Shown: positions 38,735 to 47,616 of the stretch, piece by piece
Layout of the letters: every line of letters starts with the position of its first letter
Position numbering within the stretch: the stretch's first letter is position 1
Source of the DNA: Prochlorococcus sp. AG-409-P01
Lineage (GTDB): Bacteria > Cyanobacteriota > Cyanobacteriia > PCC-6307 > Cyanobiaceae
Direction: 5' to 3'
Assembly: GCA_003215335.1 (NCBI GenBank)
Contig: QCKM01000009.1
Location: 1 to 63,113, forward strand
DNA: 63,113 bases
Made by a program: the position numbers and the translations under genes
The notes under the pieces: generated by a model
Told to the model about the DNA's origin: nothing
Seen by the model: only the letters and a program-made list of their open reading frames with translations
Databases searched by the model: none

Positions 38735-39678
38735 TGCAATCAAGTTTCAACTATTCTGCAGATAAACAATTTCAGATAGCAGCTTTTTATTGTTTTACAC
38801 CCCTCCTGGAGGAAGTAATAAAGAATTTGCAAGGTGAACTTACTACGACTGCTAAAAACTATCAATTAATGGGAACTATTTTACTTGCTAAAGAAGGGAT
38901 TAATGGAACTATTTGTGGTCCATCTAGTGGTGTGAATATTTTACTTGAATTGTTGGGTTCTGTTCTTTCAGGTATTGATTTAGAAGTTAAATTTAGCTGG
39001 TCAAAACAACAAGCTTTTGAAAGATTTAAAGCACGTCTAAAAAACGAAATTGTGACAATGGGCGTCCCCGATGTTAATCCTTTAATAAGAGTGGGAGAAT
39101 ACATAGAGCCTTGTCAATGGAACTCCTTTATTGACGATGAAAAAACACTTCTGATTGACACTCGTAATGACTATGAGGTAGCAATTGGCAGCTTTCGTGG
39201 TGCTTTGAATCCGAATATTCGCTGTTTTCGTGATTTCCCTATATGGGTAAAGAAATCTCTAATTCCAATTCTTGAGAAAAAGAAACCAAAGAGGATCGCT
39301 ATGTTCTGCACTGGTGGAATTAGATGTGAGAAGGCGACCTCATTTTTAAAACAAAAGGGTATTGAGGATGTGCATCATTTACATGGAGGCATTCTTCGTT
39401 ATTTAGAGGAAGTTCCTAATTCTGATACTCGTTGGGAAGGTGAGTGTTTTGTTTTTGACAAACGTGTCGCTTTGAACCATGCCCTTCAGCCTGGCGTTCA
39501 CAGCCTTTGCTATGCATGTGGTCTTCCTCTTTCCCCAAAAGAGAGGGAAAGTCCTGACTACATAGTTGGTGTGCAATGTGGAAATTGCGTGAAACTTTTC
39601 AGTGATGAGGACCGTAAGCGCTTTGCTGAAAGGCAACGCCAAAAGGAGTCATCTACCTTGAGGAGAAATTCTTTATAA
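38734..39678 (+). CDS. trhO: tRNA uridine-34 hydroxylase, rhodanese domain
   Basis: 314 residues from the ATG at 38734. N-terminal acylphosphatase-like region with EGINGTICG near residue 55, then a rhodanese domain with the active Cys in FCTGGIRCEKAT near residue 195, then a Cys-rich end (CYACGLP, CGNC). TrhO (YceA) makes 5-hydroxyuridine at the wobble position of some tRNAs. It starts inside the bioB stop, so it is coupled to bioB. Confidence 0.9.
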   Translation: MQSSFNYSADKQFQIAAFYCFTPLLEEVIKNLQGELTTTAKNYQLMGTILLAKEGINGTICGPSSGVNILLELLGSVLSGIDLEVKFSWSKQQAFERFKARLKNEIVTMGVPDVNPLIRVGEYIEPCQWNSFIDDEKTLLIDTRNDYEVAIGSFRGALNPNIRCFRDFPIWVKKSLIPILEKKKPKRIAMFCTGGIRCEKATSFLKQKGIEDVHHLHGGILRYLEEVPNSDTRWEGECFVFDKRVALNHALQPGVHSLCYACGLPLSPKERESPDYIVGVQCGNCVKLFSDEDRKRFAERQRQKESSTLRRNSL

Positions 39679-39689
39679 ATACGAACGCC

Positions 39690-40208
39690 TTGTCTAGACC
39701 TGATTTGAAAATGTTGGAACAGGAAGCAGCAAGAATGGGCTTGTTGTTGAGACTTCAAGTCAGAAGACCATTGAATTGCTGGACATTAAGACTGGTTGTT
39801 GCTGAAAATCTTTCGCCAACAAGGATTCAAATGTGGGGCGAAATGAAGGCTTGGGCTTATGGCGGTAAAAAAGGGTTGCAACTTGACACGATGCGGGTAA
39901 ATCCTAGGAAACCTGAAGGGGTCAGTCATTTGATTTGGGCTGCAACTATGGCATGGGCATTGGATTGCACGCCTTGCAAAGAGGCACGATTACTAGCGAT
40001 CCATGATGAAGATCGTAGGCACATTGCACTTTCGCGATATTTTCGGCTGAGAGGATTCCATCTTGTTAGGGAGGTAGGAGCTGCTCCGAAGGATCTCCCC
40101 TTGAGAATGGTTTGGGGAGGCTCTGGTTCACTAATGATTGCCAACTGCCAAGAAGTATTAGAAAAAAGTTATTTGCTTTGGAGGAGTTCTTGTTTAGACA
40201 GGAATTAA
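39690..40208 (+). CDS. conserved hypothetical, GNAT-like C-terminus
   Basis: About 172 residues from TTG at 39690 (ATG at 39711 is possible). The middle has LIWAATMAWAL, and the end has ARLLAIHDEDRRHIALSRYF followed by RLRGFHLVREVG, which looks like the acetyl-CoA part of a GNAT domain but lacks the clear glycine loop. I cannot name a family with confidence. It follows trhO by 11 bases and ends in an AATT repeat. Confidence 0.6.
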   Translation: MSRPDLKMLEQEAARMGLLLRLQVRRPLNCWTLRLVVAENLSPTRIQMWGEMKAWAYGGKKGLQLDTMRVNPRKPEGVSHLIWAATMAWALDCTPCKEARLLAIHDEDRRHIALSRYFRLRGFHLVREVGAAPKDLPLRMVWGGSGSLMIANCQEVLEKSYLLWRSSCLDRN

Positions 40209-40221
40209 TTAATTAATTAAT
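40203..40221. repeat. AATT tetranucleotide repeat
   Basis: Four and three-quarter copies of AATT cover the TAA stop of the plus-strand gene (40206-40208) and the TAA stop of lipA on the minus strand. The two convergent genes end inside it, 8 bases apart. Confidence 0.8.
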
Positions 40222-41137
40222 CTTTCTCAGCATGGAAGCTACTTCTTACCAAAGGTCCACTTCTAACTTTAATGAAACCAAGATCATTGGCTAACTTCCT
40301 GAAACCCTCAAACTCTTTTGGTGTCCAATATTTTTGAACAGGTATATGAGCTAAAGAAGGACGAAGATATTGTCCGAGAGTTATTTGTTGACAATCAACT
40401 TTGCGCAAATCTTTTAAGGTCTCAACAATTTCTTGACAGGATTCTCCTAGCCCTAGCATTAGGCCTGATTTTGTTGGGATGCTTGGGGCAAGTCGCCGTG
40501 CTTTTTTAAGAAGCTCTAAGGACCTTTCGTAAGTAGCACCTCGTCGAACTTCCTTTTGAAGGCGTTTTACTGTTTCAATATTGTGATTGAAGCATATTGG
40601 TCTGGCTTGAAGAACTTTCGATAGACGTTCTGATTGGGCTTGCTTGTTTTTGTGTAAATCAGAAAAGCCGCCCCAAAAATCTGGCGTTAAAACCTCTATC
40701 GCAATAGATGGACTTTTTTGGCGAATTGCCTCCATTGCTTTTGTGAAAAGACTTGCTCCGTGGTCATCTAAGTCGTCCCTCGCAACAGATGTGATTACTA
40801 CATAGCGAAGTTTTAGTAGATGTACTGCTTCTGCTACACGTTGAGCTTCTAAAGGGTCGATAGAGTTAGGCGCTTTCCCTTTGTCTACTTGGCAGAAAGC
40901 ACAACTTCTAGTGCAGATAGATCCTCCAAGAAGAAATGTTGCTGTACCGGATGCGTAGCATTCTCCACGATTTGGGCATCGACCTTCTTCGCAGATTGTG
41001 TGTAATTTCGATCGTTTGACAACACTTTGGACTAGTTCAATTTGGGAGACGTTCCCAATAGGACGGGTAAGCCAAGAGGGAAGCCGCTCTTTTGGCTTGA
41101 TATTGCTGTACTTGGATTTGCGAGGGGATGTGGTCAT
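40217..41137 (-). CDS. lipA: lipoyl synthase
   Basis: Radical SAM enzyme that adds two sulfurs to octanoyl groups. About 306 residues from the ATG at 41137 (GTG-type start at 41176 would add 13 and overlap recR). Auxiliary cluster Cys in [12 protein letters not shown] near residue 55, radical SAM cluster in [10 protein letters not shown] near residue 85. The C-terminal motif is RSSFHA where most have RSSYHA. Prochlorococcus, like other cyanobacteria, can carry two lipA copies; only one is here. recR lies just upstream. Confidence 0.94.
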   Translation of the reverse strand: MTTSPRKSKYSNIKPKERLPSWLTRPIGNVSQIELVQSVVKRSKLHTICEEGRCPNRGECYASGTATFLLGGSICTRSCAFCQVDKGKAPNSIDPLEAQRVAEAVHLLKLRYVVITSVARDDLDDHGASLFTKAMEAIRQKSPSIAIEVLTPDFWGGFSDLHKNKQAQSERLSKVLQARPICFNHNIETVKRLQKEVRRGATYERSLELLKKARRLAPSIPTKSGLMLGLGESCQEIVETLKDLRKVDCQQITLGQYLRPSLAHIPVQKYWTPKEFEGFRKLANDLGFIKVRSGPLVRSSFHAEKD

Positions 41138-41150
41138 TTGTCCATGATAT

Positions 41151-41750
41151 TTATTGCATGGCTCTTCGTCCTTCAAGTGCGCGACTCAGAGTTACTTCAT
41201 CTGCATATTCCAGTTCGCTTCCCATAGGCAATCCATATGCAATACGACTTACTGATGTGAATGGCTTGAGAAGTCTCGCAAGATAAAGACTTGTGGTATC
41301 ACCTTCAACACTTGGAGTAAGGGCAAGAATGACTTCTTTGATTTCTTCTTGGTCAACTCGGTTGACCAAACTGGAGATTTGAAGCATTTCTGGCCCAATC
41401 CCATCCATAGGAGAAATTAAACCTCCTAGAACGTGATATTTCCCTTTGTATTCCCTTGTACGTTCAAGTGCAATTAAGTCCCGTGAGTCAGCAACTACAC
41501 AGATGATGTCAGTCAGGCGTGATGTGTTTTGACAGATTTCGCAGAAAGTCTCAGCACTTAGATGAAAGCATTTCTGACATTGCCCAACTTTTGACTTGGC
41601 TTCTAGGAGTGCATCAGCAAAGCTGCGAATTCGTCCCTCTGGCTGTCTAAGCAGATGTAAAGCAAGTCTTTGTGCCGTTCTTGGACCAATGCCAGGGAGT
41701 GCCTCGAAATGGTCAATGAGACGCGAGAGGGGTCGGGTAAAGCCGCTCAG
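41151..41750 (-). CDS. recR: recombination protein RecR, non-standard start codon
   Basis: Acts with RecF/RecO to load RecA at gaps. The frame reads as a full Rec[13 protein letters not shown] then [20 protein letters not shown] (helix-hairpin-helix), zinc finger Cys in CQKCFHLS and CEICQN, and a TOPRIM domain from [12 protein letters not shown] on to [11 protein letters not shown]. But between the upstream stop (41775-41777) and the ATG at 41408 there is no ATG, GTG or TTG. The best start is CTG at 41750, giving 199 residues; ATT at 41774 or 41768 is possible. lipA follows. Confidence 0.88.
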   Translation of the reverse strand: MSGFTRPLSRLIDHFEALPGIGPRTAQRLALHLLRQPEGRIRSFADALLEAKSKVGQCQKCFHLSAETFCEICQNTSRLTDIICVVADSRDLIALERTREYKGKYHVLGGLISPMDGIGPEMLQISSLVNRVDQEEIKEVILALTPSVEGDTTSLYLARLLKPFTSVSRIAYGLPMGSELEYADEVTLSRALEGRRAMQ

Positions 41751-41847
41751 AGTTCCGTAGCAGATAATGGAAATCTAGAACTGTTTTGCTGTTGATTACT
41801 TATTTTCTAACCTTCGGCAGAATGTACTTAGGTGCAGGTTCCTATTT

Positions 41848-42402
41848 ATGTCCCAACTCGTGCGGTTCCCATTTCGTGTCTTTTTGGCATGTTTACTGGC
41901 TTTTCTCGTTACTGCATGTAGTTCGACCTCAGCAGGTTTAAATTCTTTTCAGAGTCCTGACGGTCGATATGCTTTCTTCTATCCGACTGGCTGGACTAGG
42001 GTGGCTGTTAATAATGGCCCTCAAGTCGTATATCACGACCTTATCAATAGTGATGAAACTCTAAGTTTGGTTGTTTCTAAGATCGATAAAGATGATGACC
42101 TCCAATCTTTAGGTAGTCCTGTTTCTGTAGGGGAAAGGTTGATTAATGATGTTATTGCGCCAAAAGGTACAGGCAGAACTGTTGAGTTAGTTGATGCTGA
42201 AGCTCGTGAGTCGACAGGACATACCTTTTATGATTTGGAGTATGTAGTTCATCTGACAGATCGTGATAGGCATGAGTTGGCTACAGTAGTTATTGATAGA
42301 GGGTCTTTATATACACTTGCAACTAGTACGAATGAAAGCCGATGGCCTAAAGTGAAAGGTGTATTTGAGAAGGTTGTCAAATCATTTAGCTTCCCGACTT
42401 AG
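41848..42402 (+). CDS. psbP: PsbP-family photosystem II lipoprotein
   Basis: 184 residues. A lipoprotein signal ends at LVTACSS with the lipidated Cys near residue 24. The mature part has FQSPDGRYAFFYPTGWTRV, VYHDLINSDETLSLVVSK and HTFYDLEYVV, matching PsbP (CyanoP), which binds the lumenal side of photosystem II during assembly. Expected in the thylakoid lumen, anchored by lipid. Confidence 0.88.
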   Translation: MSQLVRFPFRVFLACLLAFLVTACSSTSAGLNSFQSPDGRYAFFYPTGWTRVAVNNGPQVVYHDLINSDETLSLVVSKIDKDDDLQSLGSPVSVGERLINDVIAPKGTGRTVELVDAEARESTGHTFYDLEYVVHLTDRDRHELATVVIDRGSLYTLATSTNESRWPKVKGVFEKVVKSFSFPT

Positions 42403-42509
42403 CATCCAGATTGAGAACATATAATTACTGCCTGAGTTTCTATTTCTATATTTAATGATTGATATTATTAATCTAAATACTCATTATGTGCAAAAAAACT
42501 GATTCTAAT

Positions 42510-44316
42510 TTATTGGTTTTCCCCTGATTGTACTCTCCATAGATCTTGGTATGGACCTGTTACTTTTGCGAGGGAGCTGTGACTACCTTTTTGAATGATT
42601 TGACCTCTGTCCATTACAACAATCTGATCTGCATTTCTTACAGTGCTGAGCCTATGCGCAATCACAATTGTGGTCCTGTTTCTTGTTAAGTAATTTAAGG
42701 AGCGCTGTATTGCTGCCTCAGTCTCGTTGTCAACTGCTGCAGTTGCTTCGTCAAGTATAAGAATTGGGGCATTTTTTAGGATTGCTCTTGCTAGTGCGAT
42801 TCTTTGACGTTGACCTCCTGATAGGCGTTGTCCTCTTTCCCCAACAACAGTCTCAAAGCCATTTGGGAGCAGTTTTATGAAATCAAGTGCTTCAGATATT
42901 CTTGCTGCTTCTACAATGTCATTTTTGGTTGATTTGTTGCTACCATAAGCAATATTTTCAGCCACTGTTCCATGAAATAGATAAACTTCTTGACTTACTA
43001 ATGCAATGCAATTGCGAAGGTCTTTTAGCCTTAATGTATCAATTGAATGCCCGTCAAGATATATCTTTCCGCTATTAAGTGGATAGAGCCTCAGTAGAAG
43101 CTTTATTATAGAGCTTTTGCCAGAGCCAGTTGCACCTACTATTCCAATTGTTTGACCCGAAGGAATAACGAGAGTGAAGTTTTTAAATAAAGCGGGCCTA
43201 TCTTCGTATCCGAAGCAAACATTTTCAAATTTGACTTGACCATTTATTTGGTTTATCGCGAGTTTTTTTGATCCACTAGCAATTTGAATAGGAGTGTCTA
43301 TTAGATCTAAAACTCTATTTGTTGATGCCATTGAGCGTTGGTAATCGTCTAGTGTTTGCCCAAGGGTTGTTAGGGGCCAGAGAAGTCTTTGTGTAATGAA
43401 TACAAGAAAGCTATATGTTCCTATGGCCATTCCCCCTTGCCAGGTTTGAAGGCCTCCAAGTATCAGGATTGCAAGGAATGCAAATAAAATTGCGAAACGT
43501 ATTAGTGGAATAAATGCCGCTGCAAGTTTGATAGCCCGTTTATTGCTTTGTCTATAAGCTTCACTTTCGATTCGTAAACGATCCAGCTCCCACTTCTCAG
43601 TGGTGAAACTTTTTATTGTCAGGATTCCACCAAGATTATTGCTGAGCCTTGCTGAGATGTTGCCAGCCCTTTCTCTTACTTCTCGATAGCGAGGTGCTAG
43701 AAGTCTTTGAAAGTTAAGTGATCCCAAGAGGATTATTGGTATTGGTAAAAAGGCAAGCAATGCAATCCTGGGCGCTACAAAGGCCATTGCTCCTCCCACA
43801 AGAGAGACTGTGACTATTAGCTGAAGAATCTGATTAGCACCATGATTTAGAAATCTTTCGAGTTGGTTTATATCGTCATTCATCACGGAAAGTAGTCGGC
43901 CACTGCTATCGGACTCGAAGAAAGCCATTTCTAGCTTTTGTAGATGGTCATAGGCCTTTAGACGTAAATTATGTTGTGTGGTTTGAGCTAAGTTTCTCCA
44001 TAAGAAGCCATATAAATATTCGAATAAGGATTCTGCGCTCCAAATAAAGAATGAGAGCAAAGCTAAGAAAAATAATTGGCTTGGTACTTCTTTGACACCT
44101 AAGCCGGCTAGCCAGGAGGCTTTCTCTTTGGCGACAACATCAACTGCCAGGCCTATTAGTACTGGTGGGGCTAGATCAAAAACTTTGTTGAGAATCGAGC
44201 AAGTACTAGCCGCGATAATCAGATTCCGATCCTTACTTAAATTGCTTATTAGCCTTACTAAGGGGGGGGGGGGCTGAATTTTTTCTTGTCACTATCCCCT
44301 TTGTGAGGCTTTCCAT
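42510..44316 (-). CDS. ABC exporter, half-transporter, frameshifted at a poly-C tract
   Basis: Membrane domain plus ATPase. Walker A GATGSGKSS, signature LSGGQRQRIALARAI and Walker B ILILDEATAAVD are all intact. The main frame is unbroken from 42510 to the tract at 44262-44273 (12 C on the coding strand), and before it the frame hits a stop with no start. An ATG at 44316 begins a plausible N-terminus (MESLTKGIVTRKNSAPPP) but is out of frame by one base: 11 or 14 C would join them into about 602 residues. As written, translation from this ATG stops after about 9 further codons; TTG at 44060 would give a 516-residue form missing the first membrane helix. Sequencing error or phase variation are both possible. 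Confidence 0.85.
44262..44273. repeat. 12-base G homopolymer (C on the coding strand)
   Basis: Twelve consecutive G on the plus strand inside the N-terminal coding region of the ABC exporter. It is by far the longest G/C run I noticed in this AT-rich window and sits exactly where the reading frame breaks. Such tracts slip readily in replication. Confidence 0.95.
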
Positions 44317-44423
44317 CAAAGTAGTGCCGTCTTGTTGATGTTGAAATTTAGTTGAATCACTAGAATTAATAGAGACTATGAATTGTTAAAGGTTCAACAA
44401 TCTCTTTATTCGGAGGAGCATTG

Positions 44424-44621
44424 ATGGAACGATCTCGAGCTTTGAATCGATTTAATCGCCTTAATGCAAAAAGGCATCGACGCGCTATTAGATCTTCTCG
44501 AATAGTTTTGCAAGGCGAAGAAAATCAAGATAAGCAAATAAAAGAATCATTCAAAGCCTTTAAAACCTTACGAACTGAAAAACTAAGAAAAGACTCTCTG
44601 TTGGACTTTTTGGAGTCGTAA
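44424..44621 (+). CDS. small basic protein, unknown
   Basis: 65 residues from the ATG at 44424, with GGAGGA at 44412-44417 as a strong ribosome binding site 6 bases before. The first half is very basic (NRLNAKRHRRAIRSSR), the second half is helical with mixed charge, ending DFLES. Size and charge suggest nucleic-acid or ribosome binding. No family recognised. An 8-bp inverted repeat follows about 28 bases after the stop. Confidence 0.65.
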   Translation: MERSRALNRFNRLNAKRHRRAIRSSRIVLQGEENQDKQIKESFKAFKTLRTEKLRKDSLLDFLES

Positions 44622-44648
44622 TTTCAAGACCCACTCCCAGTGATTTTT

Positions 44649-44675
44649 GGAAGGCCATTTAAGTAGAGGCCTTCC
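44649..44675 (+). terminator. possible terminator between convergent genes
   Basis: GGAAGGCC at 44649-44656 and GGCCTTCC at 44668-44675 form an 8-bp stem with an 11-base loop, followed only by TTT. It lies between the small basic gene and the convergent RRM gene. The short T-run makes it a weak candidate. Confidence 0.4.
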
Positions 44676-44699
44676 TTTGGGGGCTCGTAAAAGAAATAT

Positions 44700-45014
44700 T
44701 TACCAGCGGTTGCCGCCACCGCCGCCACCGCCGCCATATCCGCCGCGTCCACCACCTCCGCCTCCAGAGCGTTCTCTTGGGGTTGCTTTGTTAACTCGGA
44801 TCATTCGACCCATCCATTCAACATCTTGTAAGTCGTCAATTGCTTTTTGTTCGTCTGCATCGTTGCTCATTTCGACGAAAGCGAAACCACGCTTCCTCCC
44901 AGTTTCGCGGTCGAGGGGGAGACTGCATTGCTTGACTTCACCGTATTGGCTGAATAGGTCAAGCAGGTCTTCTTGTTCTGCCTGGAAAGATAAGTTTCCG
45001 ATGTAAATGGTCAT
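44700..45014 (-). CDS. rbp: RNA-binding protein, one RRM and a Gly-rich tail
   Basis: 104 residues from the ATG at 45014. RRM with RNP2 IYIGNLSF at the start and RNP1 KRGFAFVEM near residue 45, then a Gly-rich tail of about 25 residues (GGGGGGRGGYGG). Cyanobacterial Rbp proteins of this type are often cold-induced or localise thylakoid mRNAs. The frame runs upstream to 45059 without a better start. The DEAD-box helicase gene lies upstream on the same strand, a natural cold-response partner. Confidence 0.9.
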   Translation of the reverse strand: MTIYIGNLSFQAEQEDLLDLFSQYGEVKQCSLPLDRETGRKRGFAFVEMSNDADEQKAIDDLQDVEWMGRMIRVNKATPRERSGGGGGGRGGYGGGGGGGGNRW

Positions 45015-45460
45015 TCCTAAATGGACTGATGGGATGTGCTCAGTGAAGCTTTGGTCCAAAAAGGAAAGTCCTTTAATGCTGTAGCGGGAAAGCTGAAGCC
45101 TGGGGAGCGAGCCGTTTGGGTCCTGTGAGCTGATGCTGATGCCTAACTAAGTTACAGGGAGGGCGTTAAAACGTCATAGAAACGCGAAGTGAATCACCCT
45201 TCACCTGTTTGTTTTGATTACTCTGTTAATGGATTAATCCTTAAAAAGTGTCTGAAATTGTCAAGTTTTTTTGATCAACCTTATGCATTTTGGATTTCTT
45301 AACCTTATTGGCTTTACTGGGCTGGTCCAGTTATTTGTCTTTGAATAAATGCTTGGCGAGGACACCCCTTAGTGGTTTGTTTGGAACAAAGGTCTTCTTG
45401 TTCGTTGATAATGCCTTAGTTAGATACTACGTTTTATTGCCAGCGATTCGAATTTAATCT
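45015..45460. other. spacer between rbp and the DEAD-box helicase gene
   Basis: About 445 bases. It should hold the rbp promoter and leader on the minus strand; such leaders are often long in cold-shock genes. A plus-strand ATG at 45283 opens a 21-codon hydrophobic ORF (MHFGFLNLIGF at its start), too short to call. No strong hairpin was found by eye. Confidence 0.5.
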
Positions 45461-47281
45461 CTAAGGAGAACGTTGGATTCGCAACTCCTTGTTCATTACT
45501 TTTAGTCGCTTGAGGCATTCGAAAATATCTTTGGGCATACCTTTCGGTAGATCTATCAAGCTGTAGGACTCAAAGATTTGGATGCGTCCGATCATTCTTC
45601 CTTTTAAACCAGATTCATTAGCTATTGCACCCACTAGATTTCCGGGTTTTACGCGGTCACGGTGGCCAACCTCCACACGGAAGCGTTCCATATCCTCTTC
45701 CATCACTCTTGATGACCGTTCAGATCGCCTGCTTGATACAAATTGACTTTCTTGTCGGCTATTCCTTCGATTACGATTATTTGATTCGTCTACCCAACTT
45801 TCATCTGCTTCTAAAAGAAGACTTTCAGGACCTATAGCAAGGCTTAATGATGCCAAAGCCATTTGTTCATGGCTTAGGCTCAGTTCAGTCGTAAGTCTAG
45901 TTAGTAAGTTTTGGAGTAGCTCAGTTTCTTCCTTGTTTTTACGCTCTTCCATCGCAACTGTTGTGAGACGTTTGTGGAGTCGATCTAAACGACTTTTATT
46001 TACTTCTGTATTGTTTGGGATGTCCATGGGCTCCATTTGTTGCCCCACCGCACGTTCAAGACTACTTACAAAGCGTCGTTCTCTTGGATTTACAAATAAA
46101 ATAGCCTCACCATTCCGACCGGCTCTACCTGTTCTCCCTATTCGATGAATATACGCTTCACTATCAGACGGTATATCGTAATTTATGACGAGACCAATTC
46201 TTTCAACGTCTAATCCTCTAGCTGCAACATCTGTGGCGACTAATATATTTACTTTGCCCTTCCTGAGACGTTCAACAGTTCGTTCTCGTTGCGTTTGAGG
46301 AACATCGCCATTAAGTACTGCCACATCATGTCCTGCTGCTTCCAGAGATTCAGCTAATGAGATAGTGATTACTTTTGTTCGGGCAAAGATAATTACACCT
46401 TCATCGGAAACTGCTTCGAGAACTCTTTTGAGGGCTTCGATTTTGCGACTGCTATGAAGCGTAATAAAGCGTTGACGAATTAGTCGTGGACTTTGTTTAG
46501 TTGTTCTAATGGTTATTTCAGCAGGTTCGTGAAGATATCGTTTAGAGAGCCTTCGTATTTCTGAAGGCATGGTTGCCGAGAATAAGATCATCTGACGATC
46601 CTTTGGCAATTGCTCAAGTATCCATTCGACGTCGTCGATAAAACCCATTCGAAGCATTTCATCTGCTTCATCGAGCACAAGACTGCGTAGGCCAGAAGTA
46701 TTGAATGTGCCTTGCCGCATGTGATCCATAACTCGACCAGGAGTGCCTACGACCACATCCACGCCTCTCCTAAGGGAAGTGATTTGCGAACGAAAATCAG
46801 CTCCTCCATACACAGCGAGAACTTTGAGGTGTGGGTGTCCGGCTGCATATGCTCTAAAAGAGTCTGCCACTTGCATGGCGAGTTCTCGAGTTGGGGCAAG
46901 AACTAGTACCTGAGGTTTTCCATGGTTGTCTTCAAGGCGTTCGAGGAGTGGGAGAGCGAAGGCAGCAGTTTTACCCGTGCCCGTTTGGGCTTGGCCTACC
47001 AAATCTCTCCCTAGCATTAGTTCAGGGAAAGCAGCTTTTTGGATAGGGGAGGGCTCTTTGTACCCTTTCTCTGCGAGGGTTTTTACTAAATTTGTACTGA
47101 AGCCAAAACCTTCAAAACCTTCAAAACCTTCGGCTGAATTTGAAATCTCTTTTTGTGAGCTCAAATCTTCAGGGCTAACTGATGCTTTTAAAGATTCTTT
47201 CTCTTTGGAAGAATTGCTCTCATTGGCAATTAACTCTTCTGAACACGAGAAATCCTCGTGAGACTTTCTCTGTGACATCAA
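45461..47281 (-). CDS. deaD: DEAD-box ATP-dependent RNA helicase (CsdA/DeaD type)
   Basis: 606 residues. An acidic, Ser-rich N-terminal 55 residues lead to the Q motif (GYKEPSPIQ). Helicase motifs: AQTGTGKTAAF, PTRELA, VLDEADEML, FSATMP, VATDVAARGLD and HRIGRTGRAG. The C-terminal part has a DbpA-type RNA-binding domain (GNLVGAIANESG, then GRIQIFESYSLIDLP). CsdA-type helicases aid cold-time ribosome assembly and mRNA decay. The N-terminal tail holds a 9-base tandem repeat. Confidence 0.94.
   Translation of the reverse strand: MMSQRKSHEDFSCSEELIANESNSSKEKESLKASVSPEDLSSQKEISNSAEGFEGFEGFGFSTNLVKTLAEKGYKEPSPIQKAAFPELMLGRDLVGQAQTGTGKTAAFALPLLERLEDNHGKPQVLVLAPTRELAMQVADSFRAYAAGHPHLKVLAVYGGADFRSQITSLRRGVDVVVGTPGRVMDHMRQGTFNTSGLRSLVLDEADEMLRMGFIDDVEWILEQLPKDRQMILFSATMPSEIRRLSKRYLHEPAEITIRTTKQSPRLIRQRFITLHSSRKIEALKRVLEAVSDEGVIIFARTKVITISLAESLEAAGHDVAVLNGDVPQTQRERTVERLRKGKVNILVATDVAARGLDVERIGLVINYDIPSDSEAYIHRIGRTGRAGRNGEAILFVNPRERRFVSSLERAVGQQMEPMDIPNNTEVNKSRLDRLHKRLTTVAMEERKNKEETELLQNLLTRLTTELSLSHEQMALASLSLAIGPESLLLEADESWVDESNNRNRRNSRQESQFVSSRRSERSSRVMEEDMERFRVEVGHRDRVKPGNLVGAIANESGLKGRMIGRIQIFESYSLIDLPKGMPKDIFECLKRLKVMNKELRIQRSP
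47105..47131 (-). repeat. three tandem 9-base units in deaD
   Basis: Three exact copies of AAAACCTTC on the plus strand encode Glu-Gly-Phe three times in the helicase's N-terminal tail, just before the Q motif. Because units are 9 bases, gain or loss keeps the frame. Confidence 0.85.
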
Positions 47282-47616
47282 GGTAAAGACACTGGTCTGA
47301 TTGATCCTTTAAATCAGGCCTGCAACTCTCCATCCGCAGATAACCGCGCTGTGTTGCCTTGCCTTTACTTCAAAGGTTGTCTCATTAACTTATCATTCGA
47401 TGCTGACGTTCCTCTTGATTAACTTAGTTGAGAGTGGATTGTTCTCGTCTCAAGGAGGCAATATGAATGTCTAAAAGGCTTTTTATTGAATGAGAGTGCT
47501 TTGTTTGATGCTAAGTCGAATAGACATTGAGAATCTTTTGATGCTTTTGTGAAGAAGTAAGGACCTGTTTGTATGAGTTGGAGATTTTGTTTAGGTGAAG
47601 AAGGAAGGATCTTCTC
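47282..47616. other. spacer upstream of deaD
   Basis: About 335 bases between recD's stop and the deaD start, both on the minus strand. It should hold the deaD promoter and leader. No ORF, tRNA or strong hairpin with T-run was seen. Confidence 0.5.

Noticed and set aside
44092-44277. Plus-strand 61-codon frame near the poly-G tract
   Set aside because: It is antisense to the ABC exporter's N-terminal membrane domain, whose protein-like frame continues through this stretch.
44647-45006. Plus-strand Pro-rich frame
   Set aside because: It is the antisense shadow of the RRM protein's Gly-rich tail; poly-Pro comes from complementary GGN codons.
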